Shown in pieces: positions 24,901 to 34,591 of a DNA stretch of 64,000 nt. A model generated the notes under the pieces. The model did no database searches and was not told where the DNA came from. It worked only from the letters and a program-made list of their open reading frames with translations. Origin of the DNA: Lachnospiraceae bacterium (GTDB lineage Bacteria; Bacillota; Clostridia; Lachnospirales; Lachnospiraceae); assembly GCA_900757145.1 (NCBI GenBank), contig CAAEMT010000039.1, positions 62,001 to 126,000 of the forward strand. Reading direction: 5' to 3'. A program made the translations under genes and the position numbers. Each line of letters begins with the position of its first letter. Position 1 is the first letter of the stretch.

Positions 24901-26229
24901 ATGAGCTATACCTTATATGAATTGCTGTGGCTGTTTGTTGTGTATTCATTTCTGGGATGGTGCGCAGGAGTCTGCGCGGCTGCCGTCAGACGAAAAAGAT
25001 TTATCAATACGGGGGTTTTGAACCTGCCGTTTTGTCCCGTATACGGAGCGTCAGCAGCGGCATTTAGCCTGTTTTTGGCTGAACTGAAATATAAGCCGTT
25101 GTTTCTGTTTATAGGCGGCGTTGTAATCGGGGCATTTATCACAGTAGTTACAGGACTGATGCTGGAGCGCATTTTCAAAAGAAAGTGGTGGGATTACAGC
25201 AAATACCGGATTGGATTTAAGGGATATATTACAGCGCCTCTGCTTCTGTTTTACGGCGCGGCTGCCGTGTTTGTACTGTGGGTTGGAAATCCTCTTCTTT
25301 TAAAGGCAGGCAGTCTGATCCCGAAAAGCATAGGGAAGATCGCGCTGCTTGTGATAGGCGGATTGCTCATACTTGACATGATCTGCGCGCTTGCGGTCGT
25401 GTGGAATTGGCGCCGTCATATCAAATGGATGTCGGATGTCAGTGACAATATGCAGGATGTTTCGGACTGGTTTGGAAATGCGATCTCTTCCGCGGTCAGG
25501 AAACGTCTCGTGCGCGCATATCCGAATATTGAGACAAAAAAAATACTTGCCGCAAAAAGTCAGGAGAAGAAAGAGCCGGAACAGGAAAAGCGATTTGCAG
25601 AGGGCTGTGGATTCTATAAGCTCGTCTGGCTCTTTTTGATCGGAGCTCTGCTGGGCGATCTGATCGAGACAGTATTCTGCCGTTTTTCGCTTGGCTGGTG
25701 GATGAGCCGCAGCAGCGTGGTCTACGGTCCGTTTAGTATTGTATGGGGACTGGCGTGCGCAATCCTGACAGCGATGATGTATAAGTACAAAGACAGAAGC
25801 GACCGTTATCTGTTTTTTTACGGAACGATAGTAGGAGGAACGTATGAGTACATGTGCAGCGTTGTCACAGAAATCGTATTTGGAACGGTATTTTGGGATT
25901 ACAGCGGTATTCCGTTCAATCTCGGCGGCCGCATTAATCTGCTTTTCTGCTTTTTCTGGGGCATTGTAGCAGTTATATGGGTGAAGTTTATTTATCCGTT
26001 TCTTTCGTGGTTTATCGAGAAGATACCGAAAAAGATAGGTCCTGTCCTGACCTGGGTACTGATCGTTTTGATGGTATACAATATGGCGCTCTCTGCGGCA
26101 GCACTCGGCAGATATTCTGACCGTCAAAGGGGGGTAGAGGCGAAAAATGAAGTAGAGAAAATACTGGATGACCGTTTCCCTGACGAGCGTATGGAGCGGA
26201 TCTATCCCAAGGCCAAGATTGTTCGATGA
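24901..26229 (+). CDS. CmpB-family (PF06541-type) putative ABC-transporter membrane protein, duplicated
   Basis: A 442-residue polytopic membrane protein with two copies of one domain. Copy one (about residues 5-135) has YSFLGWCAGVC, NTGVLNLPFCPVYGA and WWDYSKYRIGFKGYI. Copy two (about 240-375) has WLFLIGALLGDLIETV, SRSSVVYGPFSIVWG and FWDYSGIPFNLGGRI. The family is annotated as ABC-transporter type IV permease, but there is no ATPase gene beside it and the activity is unproven. Start at 24901 because AAAGGGGAAGAGAG precedes it; the longer frame from 24760 would begin inside the -35 box. Confidence 0.75.
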   Translation: MSYTLYELLWLFVVYSFLGWCAGVCAAAVRRKRFINTGVLNLPFCPVYGASAAAFSLFLAELKYKPLFLFIGGVVIGAFITVVTGLMLERIFKRKWWDYSKYRIGFKGYITAPLLLFYGAAAVFVLWVGNPLLLKAGSLIPKSIGKIALLVIGGLLILDMICALAVVWNWRRHIKWMSDVSDNMQDVSDWFGNAISSAVRKRLVRAYPNIETKKILAAKSQEKKEPEQEKRFAEGCGFYKLVWLFLIGALLGDLIETVFCRFSLGWWMSRSSVVYGPFSIVWGLACAILTAMMYKYKDRSDRYLFFYGTIVGGTYEYMCSVVTEIVFGTVFWDYSGIPFNLGGRINLLFCFFWGIVAVIWVKFIYPFLSWFIEKIPKKIGPVLTWVLIVLMVYNMALSAAALGRYSDRQRGVEAKNEVEKILDDRFPDERMERIYPKAKIVR

Positions 26230-26239
26230 CCTGCCTGAT

Positions 26240-26268
26240 TTGACAAATGTCTCTAAATAGAGTATAAT
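26240..26268 (+). promoter_or_regulatory. Promoter for the SGNH wall-repeat gene
   Basis: TTGACA (26240-26245), 17 bases, TATAAT (26263-26268): a consensus housekeeping promoter 48 bases before the start codon. Confidence 0.85.
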
Positions 26269-26315
26269 GTAACTGCTGAAAAACAGTATGATACATTTAA
26301 ATACGCTGTGAAGAG

Positions 26316-27452
26316 GTGATTAATATTCAGGGAAAGAGGAAAAAGTTTTTAGTTATTGCAGCATTTTTGTGTTTCCTTTGCATGGGGACGGTGCAGTATG
26401 CATCGGCTTCGACGAATGTTGTGACTTCTGCGAAGGTTGTATATGGCGGAAAATGGAAACAGACGTCAGAGGGAAGGATGTACTGTTATTCGAAGAAGGC
26501 ATATGCGAAAAACGGCTGGCGAAAGATCGGCAGACATATCTACTATTTTGATAAGGCGGGAATCTGCAGGACCGGATGGATTTCTTATGAGGGAAATAAG
26601 TATTATGCCAACAAAAAAGGAAAGCTCAGTATTGGTAAATGGGTGCAGATCGGTACTAAGAGATATTACTTTGCGGCAAACGGGCGATTGCAGAAGAACC
26701 GTTTTATAAAGTCGGGAGATAAGTATTACTATGTGAATAAAAAAGGTGTAAATGTAAAAGCCCGCTGGGTAAAAGTAAACGGCAAACGCTACTACATAGA
26801 CAGAAACGGTGCCCGTCTCCAGAACATATGGCTTAGGACAAAAGACGGGAAGTATTATTACCTGGAAAGCGACGGCGTGATGGCCGCGAACAAATACATC
26901 GGAAGTCATTACGTAGGCCCGGACGGTGTGCGTACCGATGCGCCGAAGCCGACGGAAGAGGTTTATATTTTCGTGGGAGATTCAAGGACGGTCGGGATGG
27001 AAAGTGTGCGTCCGGCTTCTTCGACGAAGTATATTGCGAAAGTTGGGATGGGATATAAGTGGCTTTCCACGTCTGGAGGAAAGAAGCTGGAGAAGCAGCT
27101 TGAGCAGTATCCCTGCGCAAAGGTGATCTTTGGGCTTGGCATCAATGATCTCGGAAATATTCAAAACTATATCACATATTACAGGACGATGATGCAGAGA
27201 TACCCGAGGGCAAAGTTCTATGTGATGTCAGTCAATCCGGTTGAGCATAAGCTGGCAGCCAAACACAATTATACGGTCAAAAATGCTCAGATCAAGAGCT
27301 TCAATGCACAGCTGAAGGCATCATTTGGCGCATCCTATATTGATACCTATACATATCTGAAAAGCAAAGGTTTCGGGACGGTGGACGGCATCCACTATAC
27401 AGCGCAGACATACGGCGATATACACGATCACGTGATGGCGCTGATCAAATAA
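26316..27452 (+). CDS. Secreted SGNH-hydrolase-like protein with glucan/choline-binding-type repeats
   Basis: A 378-residue exported protein. A signal peptide (basic KRKK, hydrophobic core, cleavage after YASA) is followed by about seven 20-residue repeats of the YYF..G.. GW type (for example GWRKIGRHIYYFDKAG and RWVKVNGKRYYIDRNG), which bind wall polymers in related proteins. From about residue 215 there is an SGNH-like domain: GDSR, GLGINDLG and DGIHYT supply the Ser, Asn and catalytic Asp/His blocks. Removal of O-acetyl or other ester groups from the envelope is a fair guess. The start is GTG, with only a weak GAAGAG before it. Confidence 0.8.
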   Translation: MINIQGKRKKFLVIAAFLCFLCMGTVQYASASTNVVTSAKVVYGGKWKQTSEGRMYCYSKKAYAKNGWRKIGRHIYYFDKAGICRTGWISYEGNKYYANKKGKLSIGKWVQIGTKRYYFAANGRLQKNRFIKSGDKYYYVNKKGVNVKARWVKVNGKRYYIDRNGARLQNIWLRTKDGKYYYLESDGVMAANKYIGSHYVGPDGVRTDAPKPTEEVYIFVGDSRTVGMESVRPASSTKYIAKVGMGYKWLSTSGGKKLEKQLEQYPCAKVIFGLGINDLGNIQNYITYYRTMMQRYPRAKFYVMSVNPVEHKLAAKHNYTVKNAQIKSFNAQLKASFGASYIDTYTYLKSKGFGTVDGIHYTAQTYGDIHDHVMALIK

Positions 27453-27505
27453 AGGCGAACCTGAAATTTGAAAAAGAAACGGTAAATATGTAATGTGATT
27501 TATGT

Positions 27506-27544
27506 AAAGTACAGAACAAACATTCGATTTTGTTCTGTACTTTT
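27506..27544 (+). terminator. Intrinsic terminator after the SGNH gene
   Basis: AAAGTACAGAACAAA (27506-27520) pairs with TTTGTTCTGTACTTT (27529-27543), followed by more T. The left arm includes AGAACAAACATTCG, which resembles a Firmicutes LexA box. Confidence 0.85.
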
Positions 27545-27745
27545 ATTTTATATTCTGGTATAATAACGCATAAGTGAAAAGTCATTGTTGTAAAAACGCA
27601 GCAGTATACACATACAGCCCATGAGGCATGAAGAGGTGCAAACATATGGATAATATTCAAAATGATATTTTTTATAACAAAGTAATAGAACGCTCATAAA
27701 TTAACCATAATTTGTTTTAAAGAATAAATAAGAAGAGGAAAATGT

Positions 27746-29737
27746 ATGGATCATTTTGAATTGGTATCAGAATATTCGCCTACCGGCGACCAGCCCCAAG
27801 CCATCGAACAGCTTGTCAAAGGTTTCAAAGAGGGCAATCAGTGTCAGACGCTTCTTGGTGTCACCGGTTCAGGAAAGACTTTTACCATGGCGAATGTCAT
27901 CGCCAGACTGAACAAGCCGACCCTTATTCTGGCACACAATAAGACACTTGCCGCGCAGCTTTACGGTGAGTTTAAAGAATTTTTTCCAAATAATGCGGTA
28001 GAATACTTTGTGAGTTATTATGATTATTATCAGCCTGAGGCTTACGTTCCTTCTTCGGACACGTATATTGCGAAGGATTCTTCTATCAATGATGAAATAG
28101 ATAAGCTGCGGCTTTCGGCTACGGCGTCGCTTGTAGAGCGAAAAGATGTCATTATCGTATCAAGTGTATCGTGTATTTACGGGATCGGCTCTCCGGCGGA
28201 CTACAAAGAGCTTGTCGTTTATCTGCGGCAGGGACAGGAAAAGGATCGAGACGATGTGATGCGTGCGCTGATCGATATTCAGTACGACCGCAACGATATG
28301 GATTTTCATCGCGGTACGTTTCGCGTGCGGGGAGATGTACTTGAGATCTTCCCCGCGAATTCCGATGATTACGCGTATCGCGTAGAATTTTTCGGAGATG
28401 AGATCGACCGGATCACGGAGATCGATGTGCTGACAGGCGAGATACGCAGGGGACTTGAGTTTATCGCTGTTTTTCCGGCCTCGCATTACGTGGTTCCGAT
28501 GGACAAAATTCTGGCGGCAGCGAAGGCGATTGAGGAAGAACTCGCAGAGCGTGTGGCGTATTTTAAGAGTGAAGACAAGCTTCTGGAGGCGCAGCGGATC
28601 GCGGAGCGGACAAACTTCGATGTGGAAATGCTGCGTGAGACGGGATTTTGTTCGGGCATTGAGAATTATTCGAGACATCTTGCGGGACTTCCGGCAGGTG
28701 CCACGCCGAATACGCTGATGGATTATTTTGGAGATGATTACCTTCTGATCATTGATGAGTCTCACAAGACAATCCCACAGGTGAGGGGAATGTATGCGGG
28801 TGATCAGTCAAGAAAAACAACACTTGTAGATTATGGATTCCGTTTGCCATCAGCAAAAGATAATCGCCCCTTGAATTTTGATGAGTTTGAGAGTAAGCTT
28901 GACCAGATACTTTTTGTATCGGCGACACCCGGCGAATACGAGGAGGAGCATGAGCTTTTGCGAGCAGAGCAGATCATCCGTCCGACAGGGCTTCTTGATC
29001 CGCGCGTAGAGGTGCGTCCGGTCAAAGGTCAGATTGACGATCTGATCAGTGAGATCAACAAGGAGATTGCCGCAGGAAGCAAGGTTCTCGTCACAACGCT
29101 GACAAAGCGGATGGCGGAGGATCTGACCGATTATATGAAAGAGGTCGGCATCCGCGTGCGGTATCTCCATTCGGATATTGATACGCTTCAACGTACAGAG
29201 ATCATCCGGGATATGCGTCTTGATGTTTTCGATGTCTTAGTCGGTATCAATCTCCTGCGTGAAGGACTCGACATTCCGGAGATCTCTCTCGTGGCGATAC
29301 TGGATGCGGATAAGGAGGGCTTTCTCCGATCGTCCGTTTCTCTGATCCAGACGATCGGGCGAGCGGCAAGAAACGCACAGGGGCATGTTATCATGTATGC
29401 TGATACAGTGACAGATTCCATGCGTACTGCGATCGAAGAGACACAGAGAAGACGTGAGATTCAGGAAAAATACAATGAAGAGCACGGGATCACTCCGCAG
29501 ACGATAAAGAAGGCGGTACGTGATCTGATCAGTATTTCAAAAGAAATTGCGAAGGATGAGAAGAAGCTTGAAAAAGATCCGGAGTCAATGAGCAAAGAAG
29601 AGCTTGAAAAGCTGATAGCAGAGGTACAAAAGCAAATGAAAAAGGCAGCATCAGAGCTGGACTTCGAGTCGGCTGCAGAACTGCGCGACAGGATGATCTC
29701 TCTGAAAAAATATTTGCAGGAGCATAGCGGAGATTGA
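27746..29737 (+). CDS. uvrB: Excinuclease ABC subunit B
   Basis: Damage-verifying helicase of nucleotide excision repair, 663 residues, the usual length. Walker A GVTGSGKT near residue 40, the beta-hairpin [31 protein letters not shown], the helicase motifs [11 protein letters not shown] and QTIGRAARN, and a C-terminal UVR domain ([16 protein letters not shown]) that binds UvrC. AGAAGAGG precedes the ATG. uvrA follows after 66 bases. A TATAAT at 27559-27564 may belong to its promoter, but no good -35 is visible. Confidence 0.98.
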   Translation: MDHFELVSEYSPTGDQPQAIEQLVKGFKEGNQCQTLLGVTGSGKTFTMANVIARLNKPTLILAHNKTLAAQLYGEFKEFFPNNAVEYFVSYYDYYQPEAYVPSSDTYIAKDSSINDEIDKLRLSATASLVERKDVIIVSSVSCIYGIGSPADYKELVVYLRQGQEKDRDDVMRALIDIQYDRNDMDFHRGTFRVRGDVLEIFPANSDDYAYRVEFFGDEIDRITEIDVLTGEIRRGLEFIAVFPASHYVVPMDKILAAAKAIEEELAERVAYFKSEDKLLEAQRIAERTNFDVEMLRETGFCSGIENYSRHLAGLPAGATPNTLMDYFGDDYLLIIDESHKTIPQVRGMYAGDQSRKTTLVDYGFRLPSAKDNRPLNFDEFESKLDQILFVSATPGEYEEEHELLRAEQIIRPTGLLDPRVEVRPVKGQIDDLISEINKEIAAGSKVLVTTLTKRMAEDLTDYMKEVGIRVRYLHSDIDTLQRTEIIRDMRLDVFDVLVGINLLREGLDIPEISLVAILDADKEGFLRSSVSLIQTIGRAARNAQGHVIMYADTVTDSMRTAIEETQRRREIQEKYNEEHGITPQTIKKAVRDLISISKEIAKDEKKLEKDPESMSKEELEKLIAEVQKQMKKAASELDFESAAELRDRMISLKKYLQEHSGD

Positions 29738-29803
29738 TCTTTATCGTTCGGCAAGAGCAGATAAGGAGACGACAGAAGGAAGCATAAATACAGGGCAGGC
29801 AGA

Positions 29804-32800
29804 ATGGAAAACAGAGAAACAGAAATGAAAGAAGAAAAGAAAACAGAAATGAAAATAGACAGAAAAACAGATGTGTACACAGATAAAAAGCAGTACATTC
29901 GGATCCGGGGTGCAAATGAACACAATCTAAAAAATGTAAACCTTGAGATTCCAAGAAATAAATTTGTGGTGCTTACGGGACTTTCAGGATCAGGAAAGTC
30001 TTCGCTGGCATTTGATACGATTTACGCAGAGGGGCAGCGAAGGTATATGGAGTCGCTTTCTTCCTATGCGCGGCAGTTTCTCGGACAGATGGAAAAGCCG
30101 GATGTAGAGAGTATTGAAGGGCTCCCGCCAGCGATTTCGATCGATCAGAAATCAACGAACAGAAATCCGCGTTCCACAGTCGGGACTGTGACAGAGATAT
30201 ATGATTATTTTCGATTGCTGTACGCAAGAATAGGTATTCCGCACTGTCCGAAGTGCGGAAAGGAGATTAGAAAGCAGAGTGTTGACCAGATGGTCGATCA
30301 GGTAATGGCTCTTCCACAGCGTTCGCGTATTCAGCTTCTCGCTCCGGTCGTGCGAGGACGAAAGGGAGAGCATGTGAAGCTTTTGGATCAGGCGAAACGC
30401 AGTGGATATGTGCGTGTGCGCATTGACGGCAGTCTGTATGAGCTGACTGAGGAGATCAAACTGGATAAAAATATAAAACACAATATTGAGATCGTGGTTG
30501 ATCGTCTGATTGTGAAGCCAGGGATCGAGAAACGTCTGACAGACTCCATGGAGACGGTACTTGATCTTGCGAACGGTCTGGCGCTTGTAGAGGTACAGCG
30601 TGCAAAGCAGGATACGCAGGATGCGCAGACGCGCGAGGAAAAATCCGGCGCACAGCAGCAGAAGACGGAAGGACAGGAGACGGAAATACTGCGCTTTAGC
30701 CAGAGCTTTTCCTGTCCGGACTGCGGGATCAGTATTGAAGAGGTAGAGCCAAGAAGCTTTTCGTTCAACAACCCGTTTGGAGCCTGTTCGGATTGCTACG
30801 GACTTGGATACAAAATGGAATTTGATATCGATTTGATGATTCCCGATCGTTCAATCAGTATCCTTGACGGAGCAATTACAGTTATGGGATGGCAGTCATG
30901 TACAGATAAAGGAAGTTTTACAAGAGCGATACTCGATGCTCTTTCAAAGGAGTACAAATTTGATCTCGGGACACCGTTTGAAAAGCTCTCGGAAAAGGCG
31001 CAGAAGGTTCTGATTTACGGTACGGACGGAAAAGAAGTGAAGGTGCATTACAAAGGGCAGCGCGGCGAGGGAGTATATGATGTCGCATTCGAGGGACTGA
31101 TCAAGAATGTGGAGCGGAGATACCGTGAAACGGGTTCTGATGTGATGAAGCAGGAGTACGAAAGTTTTATGCGGATCACACCGTGCAAATCGTGCGGCGG
31201 ACAGAGGCTGAAGCCTGCAGCATTGGCGGTGACAGTTTGTGATAAAAACATTTATGAGATCACGTCAATGTCGATCGGGGAACTGCAGAAATTTCTCGAA
31301 GAAATGGAGCTTGGAGAGCATCAGATGATGATAGGACACCAGATATTAAAAGAGATCCGGGCAAGAATAGGATTTTTGGTAGATGTCGGGCTTGATTATC
31401 TGAGCCTTTCCAGAGCAACGGGAACGCTGTCAGGCGGTGAAGCGCAGAGGATACGTCTTGCTACGCAGATTGGTTCGGGCCTTGTCGGTGTGGCATATAT
31501 ACTGGATGAGCCGAGTATCGGGCTGCATCAAAGAGATAATGATAAGCTGCTTAATACTTTGAATAGCCTGCGTGATCTTGGAAATACTTTGATTGTAGTA
31601 GAGCACGATGAGGATACTATGCGAGCGGCGGATTTTCTGGTGGACGTAGGGCCTGGAGCAGGGGAACATGGAGGAGAGATTATTGCAGCCGGTTCTGTAG
31701 AAGATGTGATCGCAAATGAACGTTCGGTCACGGGAGCATATCTGAGCGGAAAATTATCGATTCCTGTACCCCAAAAGCGGCGTGAACCGAGTGGCTGGAT
31801 CGAGGTGCGCGGCGCCAGGGAAAATAATCTTAAAAATATCAATGTAAAATTTCCTCTGGGTGTGATGACCTGTGTGACAGGTGTTTCAGGATCAGGCAAG
31901 AGCTCGCTTGTCAATGAGATCCTTTATAAGCGGCTGGCGCGCGAACTGAACCGCGCCCGCACGATTCCGGGTAAACATAAGGACCTTATCGGGCTTGAGC
32001 AGCTCGATAAGGTGATTGATATAGACCAGTCTCCGATTGGAAGGACACCGAGATCGAATCCTGCGACTTATACAGGCGTGTTTGATCAGATCAGGGATTT
32101 GTTTGCGGCAACTGCGGACGCAAAGGCGCGCGGCTATAAAAAAGGACGTTTCAGCTTCAATATCAAGGGAGGAAGATGCGAGGCGTGCAGCGGAGACGGT
32201 ATTCTGAAAATAGAGATGCACTTTTTGCCCGATGTTTATGTGCCGTGCGAGGTATGCCATGGGAAACGGTATAACAGAGAGACGCTTGAGGTTAAATACA
32301 AGGGAAAAACAATTTACGATGTTCTTGAGATGACAGTGGAGGAGGCGCTGAAGTTTTTTGAGCACATTCCGTCTATCCACAGAAAGATCGAGACGCTCAA
32401 TGACGTGGGGCTGTCTTATATTAAGCTTGGTCAGCCCTCAACAACACTCTCAGGAGGAGAGGCGCAGCGGATCAAGCTCGCAACGGAGCTGAGCAAAAGA
32501 AGCACAGGGAAAACGGTATATATCCTTGATGAGCCGACAACGGGACTGCATTTTGCCGATGTGCATAAGCTGGTAGATATCCTTCGAAGACTGACGGAGG
32601 GCGGCAATACAGTTATTGTTATAGAGCACAATCTTGATGTGATAAAGACTGCAGACTATATCATTGATATAGGTCCGGAGGGCGGCGACAGGGGCGGTAC
32701 AGTGATCGCGCACGGTACGCCTGAAGAGGTAGCAAAAGCCCCACAGTCGTATACAGGACAGTATGTGGCAAGATATTTGGAAAAGTCTGACACAGAAATA

Positions 32801-32806
32801 AAATAA
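29804..32806 (+). CDS. uvrA: Excinuclease ABC subunit A
   Basis: Damage-recognition ATPase of nucleotide excision repair, 1000 residues. First ATPase: [32 protein letters not shown] and [12 protein letters not shown]; second: [26 protein letters not shown] and [12 protein letters not shown]. Zinc fingers include CPKC near residue 148 and the CEACSGDG and [10 protein letters not shown] pairs. The N-terminus carries about 25 extra charged residues before [12 protein letters not shown], so a later ATG (29825 or 29849) may be the real start. A Gln/Lys/Glu-rich stretch (about residues 265-295) is inserted before the FSCPDC zinc motif. UvrC is not in the window. Confidence 0.97.
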   Translation: MENRETEMKEEKKTEMKIDRKTDVYTDKKQYIRIRGANEHNLKNVNLEIPRNKFVVLTGLSGSGKSSLAFDTIYAEGQRRYMESLSSYARQFLGQMEKPDVESIEGLPPAISIDQKSTNRNPRSTVGTVTEIYDYFRLLYARIGIPHCPKCGKEIRKQSVDQMVDQVMALPQRSRIQLLAPVVRGRKGEHVKLLDQAKRSGYVRVRIDGSLYELTEEIKLDKNIKHNIEIVVDRLIVKPGIEKRLTDSMETVLDLANGLALVEVQRAKQDTQDAQTREEKSGAQQQKTEGQETEILRFSQSFSCPDCGISIEEVEPRSFSFNNPFGACSDCYGLGYKMEFDIDLMIPDRSISILDGAITVMGWQSCTDKGSFTRAILDALSKEYKFDLGTPFEKLSEKAQKVLIYGTDGKEVKVHYKGQRGEGVYDVAFEGLIKNVERRYRETGSDVMKQEYESFMRITPCKSCGGQRLKPAALAVTVCDKNIYEITSMSIGELQKFLEEMELGEHQMMIGHQILKEIRARIGFLVDVGLDYLSLSRATGTLSGGEAQRIRLATQIGSGLVGVAYILDEPSIGLHQRDNDKLLNTLNSLRDLGNTLIVVEHDEDTMRAADFLVDVGPGAGEHGGEIIAAGSVEDVIANERSVTGAYLSGKLSIPVPQKRREPSGWIEVRGARENNLKNINVKFPLGVMTCVTGVSGSGKSSLVNEILYKRLARELNRARTIPGKHKDLIGLEQLDKVIDIDQSPIGRTPRSNPATYTGVFDQIRDLFAATADAKARGYKKGRFSFNIKGGRCEACSGDGILKIEMHFLPDVYVPCEVCHGKRYNRETLEVKYKGKTIYDVLEMTVEEALKFFEHIPSIHRKIETLNDVGLSYIKLGQPSTTLSGGEAQRIKLATELSKRSTGKTVYILDEPTTGLHFADVHKLVDILRRLTEGGNTVIVIEHNLDVIKTADYIIDIGPEGGDRGGTVIAHGTPEEVAKAPQSYTGQYVARYLEKSDTEIK

Positions 32807-32890
32807 CAGCAGGAATACAGACAGGATTATGGGGCAGCTGGCAGTTTATTCTTTGAAACGATACGACCAGAATAAAATGGATAACAAAAG

Positions 32891-32918
32891 AAAATACCTG
32901 ACATATGTCAGGTATTTT
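32891..32918 (+). terminator. Terminator-like perfect palindrome after uvrA
   Basis: AAAATACCTGAC and its exact complement GTCAGGTATTTT meet at ATAT, 28 bases in all. Probably the uvrBA terminator, although it ends in only four T. Its GTCAGGT half could also pair with ACCTGAC in the repeat unit that follows. Confidence 0.6.
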
Positions 32919-32919
32919 C

Positions 32920-33067
32920 AGGAAAGAGAAAAATTTGGGTTGAAAAATGTTTGAGGGAGTACCTGACAGCGTGTGGGTACTGTCAGGTGTGAGTTATGAA
33001 ATATATTAGCTGCTTGCTAATATGCTTATACTATAAAATACAAATGTGTTCAAAGTATGTCCACTTT
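32920..33067 (+). repeat. Structured direct repeat, copy 1
   Basis: 148 bases, about 95 percent identical to the copy at 33173-33318 (five substitutions and two single-base length changes). It contains two perfect stems: ACCTGACAG/CTGTCAGGT (32961-32988) and ATATTAGC/GCTAATAT (33001-33022). No reading frame is conserved between the copies. Function unknown; a duplicated leader, promoter region or small RNA are the main options. Confidence 0.8.
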
Positions 33068-33105
33068 ATGAAGAAAAGCGAAAGATACCGGGAAGAAATT
33101 TTAAA

Positions 33106-33144
33106 CTTTGCGCGTCAGCGTGACAAGGTTTTTCACGGGGCACA
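33106..33144 (-). repeat. Terminator-abutting hairpin repeat, copy D (partial, inverted)
   Basis: On the minus strand it contains CTTGTCACGCTGA, identical to copy B, and GCGCAAAG in place of GCGAAAG. The 3' arm is not recognisable. Its 5' end directly abuts the hairpin 33144-33172, as the other copies abut terminators. Confidence 0.55.
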
Positions 33145-33172
33145 AAAAAGTCTGACTTTAGTCAGACTTTTT
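33144..33172. terminator. Terminator-like hairpin between the two direct repeats
   Basis: AAAAAAGTCTGAC (33144-33156) and GTCAGACTTTTT (33161-33172) around TTTA, with A/T tracts on both sides so it could act in either direction. Confidence 0.7.
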
Positions 33173-33318
33173 AGGAAAGAGAAAAATTGGGTTGAAAATG
33201 TTTGAGGGAGTACCTGACAGCGTGTGGGTGCTGTCAGGTGTGAGTTATGAAATATATTAGCTGTTTGCTAATATGCTTATACTATAAAATATAAATGTGT
33301 TCAAAGTATGTCTGCTTT
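33173..33318 (+). repeat. Structured direct repeat, copy 2
   Basis: Second copy of the 147-base unit, 251-253 bases after the first. Both internal stems are intact; the substitutions fall in loops (GTAC to GTGC, TGCTT to TGTTT) and in single-stranded parts. It lies 207 bases before the mreB-like gene. Confidence 0.8.
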
Positions 33319-33424
33319 CTAAAAAAAGTAGAAAAATCATTAAGAAATCCTTGTGTTTTTGTGGAAAGAATAAGAGGAGGCGCTGTGCGGTAATTATGAA
33401 AAAAGGATAAATTAGGAAAAAGGA

Positions 33425-33454
33425 TTTTCAATTCACAGGTGGATATGATAGAAT
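33425..33454 (+). promoter_or_regulatory. Possible promoter for the mreB-like gene
   Basis: TTTTCA (33425-33430), 18 bases, TAGAAT (33449-33454). The match to consensus is moderate; transcription could also start in the repeat unit upstream. Confidence 0.4.
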
Positions 33455-33525
33455 AAAAATATTAGGCATTTGTTACACAAAAAGATAGTTTTGCTAGAGG
33501 AAATGATCTGGAAAGGGGTATAGAT

Positions 33526-34503
33526 ATGGCAGCTACGGATGTCGGAATTGATCTGGGAACAGCCAGCATATTAGTGTATGTCAGAGGAAAAGGAGTCGTC
33601 CTGAAGGAGCCTTCTGTTGTCGCGTATGACAGAGACACAAATAAAATAAAAGCGATTGGCGAGGAGGCACGTCTGATGCTTGGCAGGACTCCGGGAAACA
33701 TCATAGCGGTTCGGCCGATGAGGAAGGGTGTGATCTCAGATTACACAGTAACGGAGCAGCTTTTGAAATACTTCATCCAGAAAGCAATCGGAAAAATGTC
33801 TTTCCGAAAACCGCGTGTAAGCATCTGCGTGCCGAGTAGCGTTACTGAGGTGGAGAAGAAAGCTGTCGAGGATGCTACGTATCAGGCTGGCGCGCGTGAG
33901 GTGCATATTATAGAAGAGCCGATTGCGGCGGCGATTGGAGCAGGCATTGATATTTCAAGACCGTGCGGCAATATGATCGTGGACATCGGCGGCGGGACCT
34001 GCGATGTTGCAGTCATATCATTAGACGGCATTGTAGTCAGCTCCTCGATCAAGGTGGCGGGTGATGACTTCGATGATGCGATTGTGAAGTACGTGCGCAA
34101 AAAATATGCGCTGATGATCGGCGAACAGACTGCGGAAGAGATTAAGATCACGATAGGGACTGCGTTTGAGAAACCGGAACCGAAGGTGATGGAGGTAAAG
34201 GGAAGGGATATTGTGACAGGACTTCCCAAGACAATACGCGTCACATCCGAGGATACGCGCGATGCGCTCAAAGAGGTGACAGGGCAGATCGTGGATGCGG
34301 TACACAGCGTATTGGAGAGAACTCCGCCGGAGCTTGCTGCTGACGTGGTAGACCGCGGAATTGTGCTTACAGGAGGAGGAGCTCTTCTTTCGGGGCTTGA
34401 AGAACTGATCGAGGCGCGCACAGGTATCAATACGATGACAGCAGAGGATCCGATGACAGCGGTAGCGGTTGGCACAGGAAGGTTTGTTGAGCTGATGGGC
34501 TGA
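33526..34503 (+). CDS. mreB: MreB/Mbl-family bacterial actin
   Basis: A 325-residue actin-like ATPase that directs lateral cell-wall synthesis. Phosphate-1 motif GIDLGTASILVYV, IEEPIAAAIGAG, phosphate-2 DIGGGTCDVAVISL and the adenosine motif LTGGGALLSGLEE are all present. Slightly shorter than the usual 335-345. No mreC/mreD follows, so this may be an Mbl- or MreBH-type paralogue; the sequence alone does not decide. AAAGGGG lies before the ATG. A 719-base gene-free stretch with a duplicated structured unit precedes it. recD2 follows on the same strand after 88 bases. Confidence 0.85.
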   Translation: MAATDVGIDLGTASILVYVRGKGVVLKEPSVVAYDRDTNKIKAIGEEARLMLGRTPGNIIAVRPMRKGVISDYTVTEQLLKYFIQKAIGKMSFRKPRVSICVPSSVTEVEKKAVEDATYQAGAREVHIIEEPIAAAIGAGIDISRPCGNMIVDIGGGTCDVAVISLDGIVVSSSIKVAGDDFDDAIVKYVRKKYALMIGEQTAEEIKITIGTAFEKPEPKVMEVKGRDIVTGLPKTIRVTSEDTRDALKEVTGQIVDAVHSVLERTPPELAADVVDRGIVLTGGGALLSGLEELIEARTGINTMTAEDPMTAVAVGTGRFVELMG

Positions 34504-34591
34504 TATACAAAGATAAGTCTCATAGAAGAGCGGGATACCGTTCGCTATGGGACTTTTTGAAAAAGAGAGAAAAACAGATTTTTGGAGAATT

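Noticed and set aside
25300..26127. 275-codon antisense frame over the CmpB-family gene
   Set aside because: Unsupported composition (Arg, His and Tyr rich, typical of shadow frames) and no start signals.
26466..27100. Repeated sequence in the wall-binding regions of 26316 and 40415 as a DNA repeat family
   Set aside because: The repetition is at protein level (YYF..G motifs) with divergent codons, so it is explained by the domain repeats.
27646..27699. 17-codon frame with AAGAGGTG in front, before uvrB
   Set aside because: Too short to judge, no similarity to known leader peptides, and no attenuator follows it. It may be chance.
32996..33205. 69-codon reading frame in the gene-free region before mreB
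   Set aside because: It runs from repeat copy 1 across a terminator-like hairpin into copy 2, has no ribosome-binding site, and is not preserved in the second copy.
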